Source: Chromera velia (taxonomy: Eukaryota; Sar; Chromeraceae). Taken from it: a stretch of DNA of 64,000 bases. The position numbers and the translations under genes are program-made. Below the pieces are notes generated by a model that searched no databases, was not told the origin of the DNA, and saw nothing but the letters and a program-made list of their open reading frames with translations. Below, in pieces: positions 45,808-56,787 of this stretch (the first letter of the stretch is position 1; each line of letters begins with the position of its first letter). The stretch is taken from NCBI GenBank assembly GCA_018398765.1, contig JAHBMJ010002686.1, positions 33,650-97,649 of the forward strand, given 5' to 3'.

Positions 45808-48437
45808 TCAGGGCCAGGCGAAGCGGAGCCACGCAAACCAACCACTTCCTTCTGCCTTGACATCGGCAGCGCCCGCACACACCTCCGCGTCTTCTCCCTT
45901 TCCGTCCCCTCCCTCCCTCTCTCTCTCGATGCCCCCCTGACTGTCTTCCGATTTGGCATAGGACTGCTGCTCTGTCTGTGAGGCTGCATCGGAAGGGGGA
46001 AGGGAAATGACGGGATAACACTTCTGCTGGGAACTCTCAAGGTCGGACTGACAGTCCGGGGAGATATTCTCATCTCCGTCGAAGAGGAAATCTTTCCGGA
46101 AGGGTCCCTCTCCTTCCACCTGCCCCCTGTCTGTGCACTGCTGCTGCAGCTGAACAGACTCCTCCACGATGACTGTGCGCGTGTCGGAGACTTCCTCTCT
46201 GCCACTGGCAGGCATTTGAATTTCTGCCTGATTGTGCGCAGTCGGGCTGAGGAGGGGGCTGAGGAGGGTGGAGTCAGAGAGGGAGAGGTGGGGGACTGCG
46301 GACACTTCAGGTGTGGGGCCCTTCAGTCGGCTGCTGCTGTGCGACTGCGGCACGTCGGGTCTAGTGGGAGTCTCAGTGACGGTAGTGGGAGTTGGTGCGG
46401 CTGCAGGGGGAGAGCAGACACTGCCGTCATTCTTTTTTCGAACGGGGGTTGATGGACAGAATTGGGGGAGGGCGGCAGCAGACTCAATTTTTTTGTGGGA
46501 ACCCACTGGCGTGCTACTACCTCCTCTTCCTACAGCAGGGGCAGCAGAAGTTGCAGAAGAAGAGGAAGAAGAAGCAACGTCCTCATGGGAACAGAGGGCC
46601 AGCTGCTGGCGTGCAAGGGAGGAGGGAAGTTCGCAATCGTATTCAAAATTGTGTCCCCCGTCCCCACGGGCAGTGACTGCGAGAGGGGTGTCTTCTTGGA
46701 GAGTCGAGCTGTTGCCTTTCGATTGCAGCAGGTTCTGCACGGCGTCGAACGGTAGCGACTGGACTGCATGATCGGCCTCTCTCTGCTCCTCCTTCTTTCT
46801 CCTCTGCGTGACCTGCTCCGTGGAGGGGACGAACGGCGGCTGCATCCAATCGGGCAGGGATCTGACGTACGAGGGGGTTTCTTTGAGGTGTGCAGGGAAG
46901 GAAAGCACACCGTCGCCCAACTCGGATACGAACGCCTCTGCGAAGTGGATGCAGTTCTTCTCCAACACATGGTACTTGAACAACTTCCACCCCCCCTCTC
47001 GGTGCATGCGATCTGCCACCTCCAACATTTCCTCCATCGACAGCGACGTCGACCCCATCGGGATCACCGCAGGCTTCACATTCGCCCAGGACTTGAAGCT
47101 GCCCCGGCGGCGCCCCAAAATCCCTCGACTCTCTGTTGCTCCTTCAGCGGAAGACCCCCCAAATGCCCATTCCAGCTTCCCCCCCACCAACACACTCACA
47201 TGGTAAGCACCCCCCCTCCCTGCCAGCTCCAGAGCCCTGTTCCCTAGCGAGAGGAACCGGTGCAGGTCGTAGACCAGCAGATCGACGCTCAGCCTCGGAG
47301 TCGGAGCTGCACTCTCAGTGCCACTCTCAAAGCGACTGCTGCTGCTGCTGCTGAGATTCATCACGGGGCTTTGGGGAGAGGGACACGGGCAGTCGGGCGT
47401 CTCCTGTCGATGAAGGACAGAGACGGCTTTCAGAGGGCAGTGCAGGCCGTGGAGTGCGTCTGTACGCTCCTCCTCCAGCTCTCTCATCTCATCCGCAGCC
47501 CTCTCTTCCACGGCAGAGAGACTGAGAGACTCAGTCAGGGCGGCATCAGCTGCTGCCATTCTCTCACAGAGCGTTCGGTCCTTCTTTCGGAGGCGTGCCA
47601 CGAACTCCCTGTCCGCCTCTACTGCTGCCTTTCCCCTCTGTCCTTCTCTTTCTCTTTCGCTCTCTGTGCCGCCCTGTCCCCCCCACAGGGTTCTCTGAAA
47701 GTCCCCGTCTCCCCTTCTCAACCTCTGATTCAGCAGATCGTCTTTTGCGGAGATCCTTCTCATCAGCATCTCGTCCTCATCCTGCAGTGACGCACGCACA
47801 TGAATGGATGAATGAAAGAAAGAAAGAAAGAATGAATGAGATGAATGAAGGAAAGAATCAATGAATGAGATGAATGAAGTAAGGGGCTCTGGAAACGTTC
47901 ACAAGAGAGACAGGTTCCTTCGGTGAACACGAACAAAGGTGTGATGTACGAAAGAAAATTTGATCCGAGAGGGATAAAAAGATCAGGAAAGAAAGGGACA
48001 CAAAGAGAGAAAGGAGGAAAAGGTTCGAGACCGGAGAAAAAGGAAGAGAGGAAGGAACGAGTGGCCGACTGAGTCGGACTAACCGACCTCCTCGTGCTGC
48101 TCTTGGGATTGACGGAGTCTGCGTGCTGCAGCTGCTGTTGCGCTTGCCAGGGGGGACGATGGATGTGTGTGGCCGGCCATCGGCCAGTGGATGGAAGCGG
48201 GGGCGCATGGAACGAGTGAGTAGGGGAGGGGGTTGTTACAGCACACGCCTGGACCAACTGAGAGGGAGCGGCGGTTGGTGCAACAGGCGCCTGGACACAC
48301 TGATGAGGAGGCACCATGAACTGGGGAGGAGGTTGGAGGAATTGTTGTTGCTGCTGTTGTGGGATGATCTGGAGGTAACTTGGCCGAGCAAGGTCCACAA
48401 GGGACCGAAAGGCTGCTCGAACCTGTTTTGGCCGCAT
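45808..48437 (-). CDS. PPPDE (DeSI-type) cysteine peptidase with long disordered tails
   Basis: Two exons: ATG 48437 to 48084, then 47781 to the TGA at 45808; donor TCG|GTTAGT, acceptor cactgcag, phase 0; 775 residues. Exon 1 is Gln/Pro-rich (SYLQIIPQQQQQQFLQPPP). Residues about 282-425 are a PPPDE fold: VDLLVYDLHRFLSLGNRALE, catalytic His in AYHVSVLVGGKLEWAFGG (His312), KSWANVKPAVIPMGSTSLSM, and catalytic Cys in YHVLEKNCIHFAEAF (Cys395). PPPDE proteins are thiol isopeptidases; DeSI members remove SUMO, others act on ubiquitin. A coiled coil precedes the domain (VEERAADEMRELEEERTDAL). The 350-residue tail is Ser/Thr/Pro-rich with SVQLQQQ and DAASQTEQQ. Usual family members are 150-300 residues, so this is very long. 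Substrate unknown. Confidence 0.82.
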
Positions 48438-49701
48438 TTTGAGCACCAAAGACAAACTGAAGAGCGGACCAGCTGATGGTGAGTTTGGGACTCTAACAAA
48501 GATTGCAAGTCGATCGACCAGCTGTTGTTGTGGATTTAACTTATGGAACCATGTGATTCTATGCACGTTAACCAATCCTTAATTGCAAACTCTGACATCG
48601 CTGTGCATGGGCTCTCATCCATTTCTCAACCGGCCGACTTTTGTCACTGCATATGTGGCCAAAAGGAAGGCCTCTGAGAGAAGCGATCGATGCACGTTGA
48701 AACTCCGAAATTAGCCGGCGCGGCGACTTAATTGGTTAGGGGCCCCGGCGGGAGGCGGCGCATGGCGGCGCCGCGCGGCGCGCGCGCGGGACGCGCAGCA
48801 AGGCCCCCGGGCCCCCTATAGCCGATCGAGTTCGCCAGAGTTTCAACATATATATATCATAGCTAATCATAGCAGTGTCAATTTGGCAAGAAGTGTAGCT
48901 GTTGAGCTAACTGCCAATTGTAATAGTTGTCAATTATTGCTAAGTATTGCTAAGTGAGGATCCATTATTTCAGAACCTGTCTCACATGGATATTTATGTG
49001 TACTTACATATATGTGCATGCTAATGTCATCACTCAATTATTAAACGCTCTAGTACGCTCTAGTACTTGCGCCCTAGCAATTACTATAGACGCTTATAGA
49101 AGCCTATTTAGGCCAATAGCGATTAAGTACGATCGCGTATTACACCATTCACATAAGGGTTACGTTAGGTAACGTTAGGGGTCTGTAGGGGTCTGTGAGG
49201 AAGTTACGGATTACGACTTTTTCTGTTACGGTTTTCCCATAACTGCACCAATATTTTTAAATATTTTATTACAAAAAATTTAAAGCGTAATTCGGGCGTT
49301 GTGGGGCTATTACACTAGGGCCCCGGCAGACCTCCTTGAACCTAACTACCACTTGAAAGTTTAAGCCGCATTTTTAGATAAACTTGAAAGTCCACGCCGC
49401 AAGTACGGATGATTTACGGTGTCTTGAAAGCTAAAGCCGCATATCTGGACGGTGTCTTGACTATCTACGCCACAGACGTGGACGGTCTTTTAAAAAACGA
49501 TGCTGTAGATAGAGAACATCTTGATAATATTTTTTTAAGTGGCACTTAGGTTCAGGGAGGCTCTCCGGCATATTGAAATTTCGCATGGTTCTTCATACAT
49601 GCAGTGCATGTTGCCGTATCTTGTATGCATACAATTCAATCATTCAATCATATATAAGCATGCATATATACAGTGCCATACACTAGGCCACACATAAGCG
49701 A

Positions 49702-49902
49702 ATGATTGCATTGACTCCAAGACCGGTAAGCCAAAGGAGCCAAAGGAGGACCGGTAAGCCAGCTGTTTCTGCAGGGCTAGTAGCTAGATCAGGGGGGGCA
49801 TGTTCCAGTTCGTCTTTCTCAAATCAGCTCTCTGCCGCCACAGCAAAGGCGAAGGGCAAAAAAAAGCAAAAAGGCAAGGCAAAAGCCAAAGCCAGCAGTT
49901 AA
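49702..49902 (+). CDS. Small basic ORF, Lys/Ala-rich tail
   Basis: The 66-codon ATG frame reads MIALTPRPVSQRSQRRTGKP and ends in KAKGKKKQKGKAKAKASS. Composition suits a nuclear or ribosomal tail, but it is short, isolated in AT-rich DNA and lacks splice partners. Confidence 0.2.
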   Translation: MIALTPRPVSQRSQRRTGKPAVSAGLVARSGGACSSSSFSNQLSAATAKAKGKKKQKGKAKAKASS

Positions 49903-50404
49903 GAAGACCATAAGAGAAGGGAGAGGGATGATTCGGATGAAAAAGGCTTGGAGAGTCGATCTTTTGTATTCCTTTGTCAAACTTTTGAACTAGCTTTTGA
50001 ATATAAATGACCATACTAAAGGTAGATATAGATGTCGAAAAGCAAGTCTTAAATAGATTTAATTCAGTCTTTTTCCTCGTACTATTTGATATCTGTAACT
50101 GAATAATCGTATATCAACCTAGGGTTTGGTATCAATTAATCAATCAAGCTGTTGTTAGCAGGCTTCGTTACTGGTTTTCCATAATTCACCATTTTAAAGC
50201 TTCAGTTACTAAAAAACCATAACTACTAACTCGGCAGTGTGACGGCCGCCTCGTTACTATTCTAGAGCGGTTTTTTTTAATAATATGTGGACAGTGTATG
50301 GCGTATAATGACGGTGATTACACTATACGGTTAGGAATAACTACTGGGGGTTTTGAGGGTAGCCTTGTTTACCATAAATTTGGTAACCAACGATTGGTAA
50401 CTAT

Positions 50405-50545
50405 TTATGATTTATTATCGATAACATTTTATTAATTTAAAAATTAAGTTAATGATTTATTGATTAGATTGAGTTGCTAGTCGAGTTGAATGCCAGCTAA
50501 GCTAACATTTGTATGAGTTGCTCACTATTCTTTCCCTCTGTTAAG
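50405..50545. repeat. Uninterrupted copy of the LINE target repeat
   Basis: TTATTATCGATAACATTTTA matches the DNA left of the LINE (36252-36275). AAAAATTAAGTTAATGATTT to TTGCTCACTATTCTTTCCC matches the DNA right of it (43768-43875). It is thus a paralogue of the pre-insertion site. Confidence 0.75.
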
Positions 50546-50825
50546 GTCTACTTAAAGGGGTTGGCGCTGGTGAGTGCTTGCAGAGGTTCATGAGTCTTCA
50601 GAGCTTGATGTCACTAGAGTGGTTCAGGTCGATCTCCAGTGACAGACTCGATCAGTGTCAGGAGTATGGAGCTTTCTTGTGATTCGGTGATCGATCTGAT
50701 TTCATTATAGTCTTCCAGAAAGTCTTTCGGAAGTCTTTCATATGATTTCGATCGAAGTGTGACACGCGAACATCTGTATGATATAAGACGTTAACGTCCT
50801 GCATCTTCTTTCTTTGATTCTTAAA

Positions 50826-50900
50826 AAGGAGGTAGCGAGGCTTGAACCTATGACCTCTTGTTTATTAGTGTTGTATACTAACCATTAGGTCATGAAGGCG
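50826..50900 (-). other. tRNA-like sequence, probably SINE remnant
   Basis: On the minus strand TGACCTAATGGTTAGTATAC resembles a pol III A box and GGTTCAAGCCT a B box, spaced as in tRNA genes. The acceptor and T stems do not pair, so it is not a working tRNA. Confidence 0.3.
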
Positions 50901-51073
50901 AGTGATGCGCACGATTCTCTTTTGCTCAGTATTACTTTAAACCACAGTCAATTCATTTAATTTCTATTTTCTTTCTAGCTGTACTTAAGTAGCGCATAGC
51001 ATTCGCCCCTTTCTAAAATTGAGATTCCATGCTCGATTCATGCATGATCTTATCTCATAGCATTCACCCCTTT

Positions 51074-51274
51074 CTATGTCTTTTTGTGCCTTTCCGTGCC
51101 TATCCGTGCCTTTGCATATAGTTTTCTGGTGTACCGACGGCCCCTTAAGATCTCATACGCGCGGCGCACGGGGTTGTCAAAAAGGCCTCGGCATGCCAGC
51201 ACGTCCTTCAGTTCGCACGCGCAAAACCGGATGGCCTCCGCGGGCCGCGGAAAGCGCCGGGGTCCTTCATGCAA
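51074..51274 (-). CDS. Coding-like fragment, unrecognised
   Basis: A 66-codon minus frame in a GC-rich island reads RFPRPAEAIRFCACELKDVL and ACRGLFDNPVRRAYEILRGR. It looks like part of a real protein, but there are no splice partners and I know no match. A gene relic or transposon-carried fragment is possible. Confidence 0.25.
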   Translation of the reverse strand: MHEGPRRFPRPAEAIRFCACELKDVLACRGLFDNPVRRAYEILRGRRYTRKLYAKARIGTERHKKT

Positions 51275-53082
51275 ATGGGCTTATATAGCTATGAATGAGT
51301 GCAACATGTCATGCAATGCAACACATATAATGCAACACATGTTTTTCGGCTGGGGCGTGTTTCTCATTTTCGATCGGAACATTTCGATGAAAAAGTTTCC
51401 GTGAAGCACGTACATGGTATGATCGATCCCTCCTTCGATGCTCCGATTCAACTGCAACATCTTTATCACTCTTGATGTATCCCTGGCAACTCTCCCTTGG
51501 AGCATTAGTTCTCTTTTCTTCATAAGCCTCCCGCGGTGTTGTTCTTCCGTCTCCTTTAACTTCGTTTCTATTCTGCAATCGCTTCGTCTGGCCCCTTCTT
51601 AGAACCTTTTCCTCGCTTTCGTGACGACTCTCTGGCTGGCCTCTACCTCTGGAGTCCTCCATCATCCCGGTCAGAGCGAGTGCTCTATAGCCTCGTTATT
51701 CTCGTCCTTCAAGAGCTTCACGCTAGGCTTCACGTTGATCTTGTGCCTCATATTGTTCAAGTCATCCTTAGTCTCCCTTGTTCTTGTACTTGCAGATGCT
51801 CTCCACGTCTTTGTTCTCCAACCTCTTCTACATCGCCACATCTACCTCGCCTCCGTCTCGCGTTTCCCCGTGTTTGTCTTCTGATGCAAGGCGATCCTCC
51901 TCCGTCTCCGCCCTCTTCTACATCGCCACATCCTGGGTAAGGATCACGATGCCTACATCTACGGCAAGGATCACTTCCTGGGCAAGGATTACGATACCTA
52001 TATCTACGGCAAGGATCACTATGCCTACACCCACGGCAAGAATCACTATGCCTACATCCACGGCAAGGATCACGATGCCTACGTCCACGTTGCCCCTGTC
52101 GTCGTTGTCCTTGCTCCTCTGGAACCCGATGTCTCTTCCCATCTCCATGGGCATTGTCGCCTTCGACATCGGTTTTGTCCACTCCCTTGTCTCCCTCTTC
52201 CTCCCGGCGACTCCTCAATCATCACTGCTGCCTGCTTCTACATCATCGCTTTGATCTCCTGGGTTGAGTTCATCAAGTTCCTCTCCATCTTCTTGGTCTT
52301 GGTCGTCTACTCGCCCTTGTACGCAGAGCGGTGGCGTTCTTCATGCTCTTCTTGGTCTCGACGTTGCCTCCTTGTAGCCCTCATTATCGACCTTCTTCTT
52401 TATCTCGTCTTTCCTCCTGTAGGGGGATCTTTGGCACACGATAGAGAGAGGCTCGGGAAGAGGAGTCAGTCCATTTATGCAAGGTAGTGACTCAGCTGTT
52501 CGATGTCAAGTTTGCTGCGAGTTCGCGTTTTGTACTTCTCTGCCTCTATTTTGTTTGGAAGAGCTTGTCGGCTTTGTGCTTTCTTGACAGACTGTCTTTC
52601 CATGTTCTCGCTGTCTGGCTTTGATTTGCTTGTCTCTGCATCATTCAGTATTTCGTTCAATTTCGCTGAATTGATTTTCTTTTATGATTTCATTTGCCTG
52701 CCAGTCGTCTTATTTCGTTTGTCTGGCCCCCCCCCCCATCTCATCTGCTCTGAAAGACATCTATTTGAGTGTGCATATATGAGCGGGTGATTCTGTGAGG
52801 AACCTTTTGTTGTTTGTTGACTTTGCTTCTCTTCTTTAGTATGGTATTTGGCTTCCTCTTATGCTTCTTCCTCTCTAACGTTTAGTTGAAAATGAGTGTA
52901 TTCACCTCTTTTCATCGGGCTCATCTTCAAATTACTGTTGGGGTCGGAGGCGCAACACCGGGTTTTGCTTTTTAGGCGGTTTTTTTTTTTTTGAATGAGC
53001 TTGGGCGTGAAGCTCGGTTTGGTGTTTGTGTATGTGTGGGGTGTGTATGTGTGTGTGTGTGTGTGTGTATGTGTGTGTGTGT

Positions 53083-53124
<42 letters not shown>

Positions 53125-53205
53125 TGAGCGGGCGACCTTACCTCTCCCTGGGAGGTCCTGGTGGTGTGAGTGGCCAACTTACCCCCTGGAGGACCTTATG
53201 TGCAC
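51275..53205. other. Low-confidence minus-strand frames and microsatellites
   Basis: Minus frames such as LMLQGRVARDTSRVIKMLQL (51281-51523) and ENMERQSVKKAQSRQALPNK (52475-52660) look like parts of a decayed element. (TG)n arrays fill 53028-53120. No gene is supported. Confidence 0.35.
51936..52090. repeat. 33-bp minisatellite, about 5 units
   Basis: GGCAAGGATCACGATGCCTA with CATCTACGGCAAGGATCACT repeats with one shorter unit. It is open on both strands: ARITMPTST forward and VDVGIVILA on the minus strand. Confidence 0.85.
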
Positions 53206-54660
53206 ATGCGCATGCGTCTTTTCGCCGCGAAGGCGTCAGGGTCGGAGGCTGTGGGTTATGTGCGCCCGGCAGGTCTGTGTTATCTGCCTTTATTCATCAG
53301 TCACCGATCAGTATGCGGTGCTGCTCCAGGGAGGGTTTGTGTGTATGTAGGTGCGGGTGAGTAGATGAATAAGGGTGAAGATGTGTAAGTATATGTGTAT
53401 GGGTGTTTTATTTCCATTCATCCCTTTTCAGTACTTAGGGGGTCATTCAGTTGGTCTAGCAGTTGGTCTTTTTGTTGACGTACTTGTCTTGCCTTGCATC
53501 TTTCGTGCCCTTTATTTGGTTCAGTTGGTCATTCTGATCCGAATGAATCAGACATCTACCCGTTCATCCTTTATTCATTTGATCATTCGTTTGTAAGTGT
53601 TCATTTTATCTATCTTTTCTCTCTGTTTCGATGGTTTTTAACTTACGCACGACTTTTGTGTACCTCCAGTGCCTGCGCGTTTTCTATTTCTGGTTGTTGA
53701 CGGTGCTCACTCTGACTCTTGATCTCCCACTGTCGATGTGATTGTCGTTAAGAACGTAGTCGATGACGATTTCATCTCTCCATGTCTGTAGGTTTTCAGT
53801 TCAAGGCCCCTCGGTCCCTGTTTACGTCTGCTTTCCCCACGGCAACCCCGGAAGTGAGAGTACTGGAAGCGCACCGCCTTGGTCAGTATGAACTGGCCTC
53901 CCGTGATTGGGGTTGCCAGCTTCTTCTGAGGTAAGTGTTCCCCATTCTGTTCCTTACATGTTTTGGATGCAGTGCCAGCGTCGCACTCGGCTCTGCTAGT
54001 CTCTCTTTTATGTCACAGTATGTTGCTTTTGTTTCGTTTTCCCCCTTCTGCACCATGATTTTCTTTTTTTGATCTGTCTTCTTTCTTTGACTGCTGAGTT
54101 TCCTTTCTTGCTCTTTAAGAATAGCGGCTCCCTTTTTTACAGTTTGCTCTGCCTCAAATTACTAAATGACTGCAGGGCAGTCGCAGTATTCAACTGTGAT
54201 CAACCATAATTCGTTTGGGCATCCTTCATAGGTGAGAGAGTATTGCACTTTCTGTCTCTCTCTATTTTTTTTTTTTTTACCACTTCTCTCACTTTGTGGA
54301 TAGATTTTTTTTTTTTATCACGAGTCTGTATAGTCTTGAAGAACGCGTACATTTTAAGCGCATGCAAGTCAAACAAAAAGTTGCGTTTCATCGAAGAAGA
54401 GAAATGAAATTTGGTTTTCCTAATTCTCTGTAAATCAAACAAAAAAAGAAGCGAGTCTTTCGTTCTCAAGTTTGTTTCTTCCCTCGCCTTTGATTCAGAG
54501 AGGTGAAGGAATGGCCTTCAAGGACGGGTTTCCTGTTGTCAGCTGCTGCCGGATGTGTTCGTGTACCATGATTCACCACACGTCTGCTGTCCGTCATTGC
54601 AGGTACGACCATACTGTGACCAAAGAGATGAAGAGTTCTACCCTTTATCAGTTCAAATGA
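53206..54660 (+). CDS. Small three-exon protein resembling mitochondrial bL33
   Basis: Exons 53206-53272, 53792-53930 and 54603-54660 (TGA) join through GCAG|gtctgt...ctgtag|GT and CTGAG|gtaagt...attgcag|G, all phases agreeing, to 87 residues. The start RMRLFAAKASGSEAVGYVR aligns by eye with the first strand of bL33 (IKLVSSAGTGHFYTT). The end CQLLLRYDHTVTKEM aligns with LELKKFDPVVRQHV. Between them lie about 40 extra residues (PEVRVLEAHRLGQYELASRD). bL33 is a small large-subunit protein; mitochondrial forms lack the zinc ribbon, as here. That identity is inference. An alternative last exon starting near 54500 is also phase-compatible. Confidence 0.5.
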
Positions 54661-54807
54661 ATGTATATGACTGCTTTTATTTAGTCCTTCTTGTTGTTTT
54701 TCTTCCTTTTTTCTCTCTTTCTCCTTTCCCCTTTTTCTGTTTCTTTCCATGGTCTTTAGTATTCCTTGCTCTTTCCGGCCTTCCTTCTCTACATTTTTTT
54801 TTTTATG

Positions 54808-56640
54808 TCAAGGTCTGTTTTTTCTGAGACTAAATCGATTTACTTTCAAGTCCCTTTTTAGTCTTCTACATACTGGTCTCCCATGTCGTTTGTTGCTACA
54901 ATATGCGTATTCACAGTCTGGTAGCAAAGGGCACTGGTCACTTACGTGAGGGGTCGAGCCTCCGCATCTCTTGCAAGTTGCTTGTGCGGACACTGCTGTA
55001 GGACCATGTTGGTCAACGAGGAGATGTGTCATTCTATGAAGGGTGCGGGCTCTTCCTTCTGGCTCTCGGTGAGTCTGTCTCCTTTCATCATTTCACCATT
55101 TGTTTCTTCGACTGCCAAAAACTTTTTGGATCTCTCAGTTGCCCCACTGTTATGTGAAATCAGTTCTGCTGCCCCCACTAATTCGTCGAATGAGGTGTAT
55201 TGCTTTTGTGTAAGAATCGACTTTGCAATTTTGTCGAACAGTCCTCTCCGGAATTTTTTCATTAGTCTTTGATCCTCAATCAATGAATTTGCCTGTCAAC
55301 AAAGGGATTCCGAAGTGTACCTGTCAGCGTACTTCTGAATTGTCTCTCCTTCTCTTTGCTGCAGGTTGTCTAAGCTGTATTCTGCCTTCTCTACATATGG
55401 TTCCTTGAGTCCGAACTTCGAAAAGAATGCGTCTTTCAGGTCAGTGATGGTCTACATTTTGTTCATTTTCTCATCAGATATGTCTGTAAACCAGTCGAGT
55501 GCATTTCTTTTCAGTGATTTTTAGAAATAGAACAGGACTTGGGTGATGTTTCATTGGAAGGCAGTAGCGTCCATGTTGAAAGCTCTCCAAAAATTCCGTG
55601 TGCCCTTTCTTTCTTCTGAATATGCATTGATGTCTGCTTTAATTGGGGGGTTAAAGAAGTGGTTTGGGGTTGGTAGCAGTGGAGGAGTCAGTAGCAGAGC
55701 AGCTCTTTATGTGAAAGAGGGAAGGTGTGGGGGTACCAAAGCCGAGCTGTCTGCTGTCATTTCCTTTATAGGTAGTTTATCCGTGTTAAGCATCAATTCA
55801 AATTCCCCTTCTTTTGTTGGTTTGAATGTGACCCCCTCTTTTACTAATGCCTTCAGAACAGATGAATCCCATTTCTGTACTTGCATGGAACTGGCTGACG
55901 ACTTCTTCTGCGCTTTATCAGTCTGTTGATCTGTCATTTCTTCATCTGATTCTCTTTCACTCTCTTCTCTATTTCTTTTTTTCTTATTACTTTCCTTCCT
56001 TTTCTTATTCTCTTATGTTTCGTTTTCTTCCATTTGTTTGTCTTGACTCTCCATTTCCTTTTCTGTTTCCTTTTCCTTATTGTTTTAATTTTTGTTATTC
56101 AAAGATTTCCTCTTTTCCTTCTTTTTCAGTGGCCCCTTCATTACTTTCTTGGGTTTTTTAGCAAGCTGAAGAGACGTTTCCATTTTGTGGAATTCGTCAG
56201 CGTTGTTTTTCTTCTTATTCTTTTCTAGTGCTTAAAAGTTTTTGTCGGGCTGTCAGTTTTTTCTTAGCCTGAGGCTTTGGAGCCATATTTGGTTCTCTTT
56301 CCTTTTTTTTTTTTCGAGAGAAAAGCCTTCAGTCTACCCAGATGTAGCGAGCGGGGGAAGGAATATATATAGGGAGAAGTTGGCGGTTACTGTCGATAAA
56401 TCTCAGCTGACGTGTGACATCAAGATTCAGTGCCTTAATGACTTCGTCTGACTGGCGATTATGAGCGACGACTGTGTATGAATACTGATCCAAAAGGAAG
56501 ATTCTCAGATTTTGCTGGACCTCAATGAATTCTGTGTTCCTCTGCAAAATTTTATTCACGATGAGTCTCGCTCGTTCTTCCCTTTCTGTTGTATGCAATT
56601 CTGGAAGTTCTCCAGGCAAAATTGCTCGAAGGATCTTTCT
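54808..56640 (-). mobile_element. Gag fossil of an LTR-type retroelement
   Basis: Minus-strand pieces in order: an N-terminal part near 55700-55937, a capsid-like helical part (NALDWFTDI; LKDAFFSKFGLKEPYV; AEYSLDNLQQRRE), the typical FRRGLFDKIAKSI segment (55029-55283), and a Cys/His knuckle (CKRCGGSTPHVSDQC with CSNKRHGRPVC) near 54900. This layout is that of Ty3- or copia-like gag. It is broken in several places. No protease, reverse transcriptase or integrase and no terminal repeats were identified. It looks old. Confidence 0.6.
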
Positions 56641-56787
56641 CGTTCTAGCTATGATTTCTTCAGGGTTTGCCTGGTTAGTCGTTCTTTTTTACGTCGGATG
56701 GGTTTGGACGATTATTTTTGTATTTCGGTTAGATAGAGTTTTCTGTTTCACTGCTGATTTGTGTCAAAATCTTGTAATATAAGTAAA

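Larger units (their letters stand above)
48438..51073. other. AT-rich intergenic DNA with a CpG-rich patch
   Basis: A patch at 48712-48830 is almost pure GC (GGCGGCGCCGCGCGGCGCG) and may be the upstream control region of the PPPDE gene. From 48840 it is AT-rich. Imperfect units of about 55 bp (CTTGAAAG, AAGCCGCA) lie at 49343-49480. No secure gene. Confidence 0.5.

Noticed and set aside
46216-47790. Several plus-strand ORFs of 72-179 codons
   Set aside because: Shadows of the PPPDE gene on the opposite strand.
50826-50900. A functional tRNA gene
   Set aside because: Box A- and B-like words are present but the acceptor and T stems do not pair.
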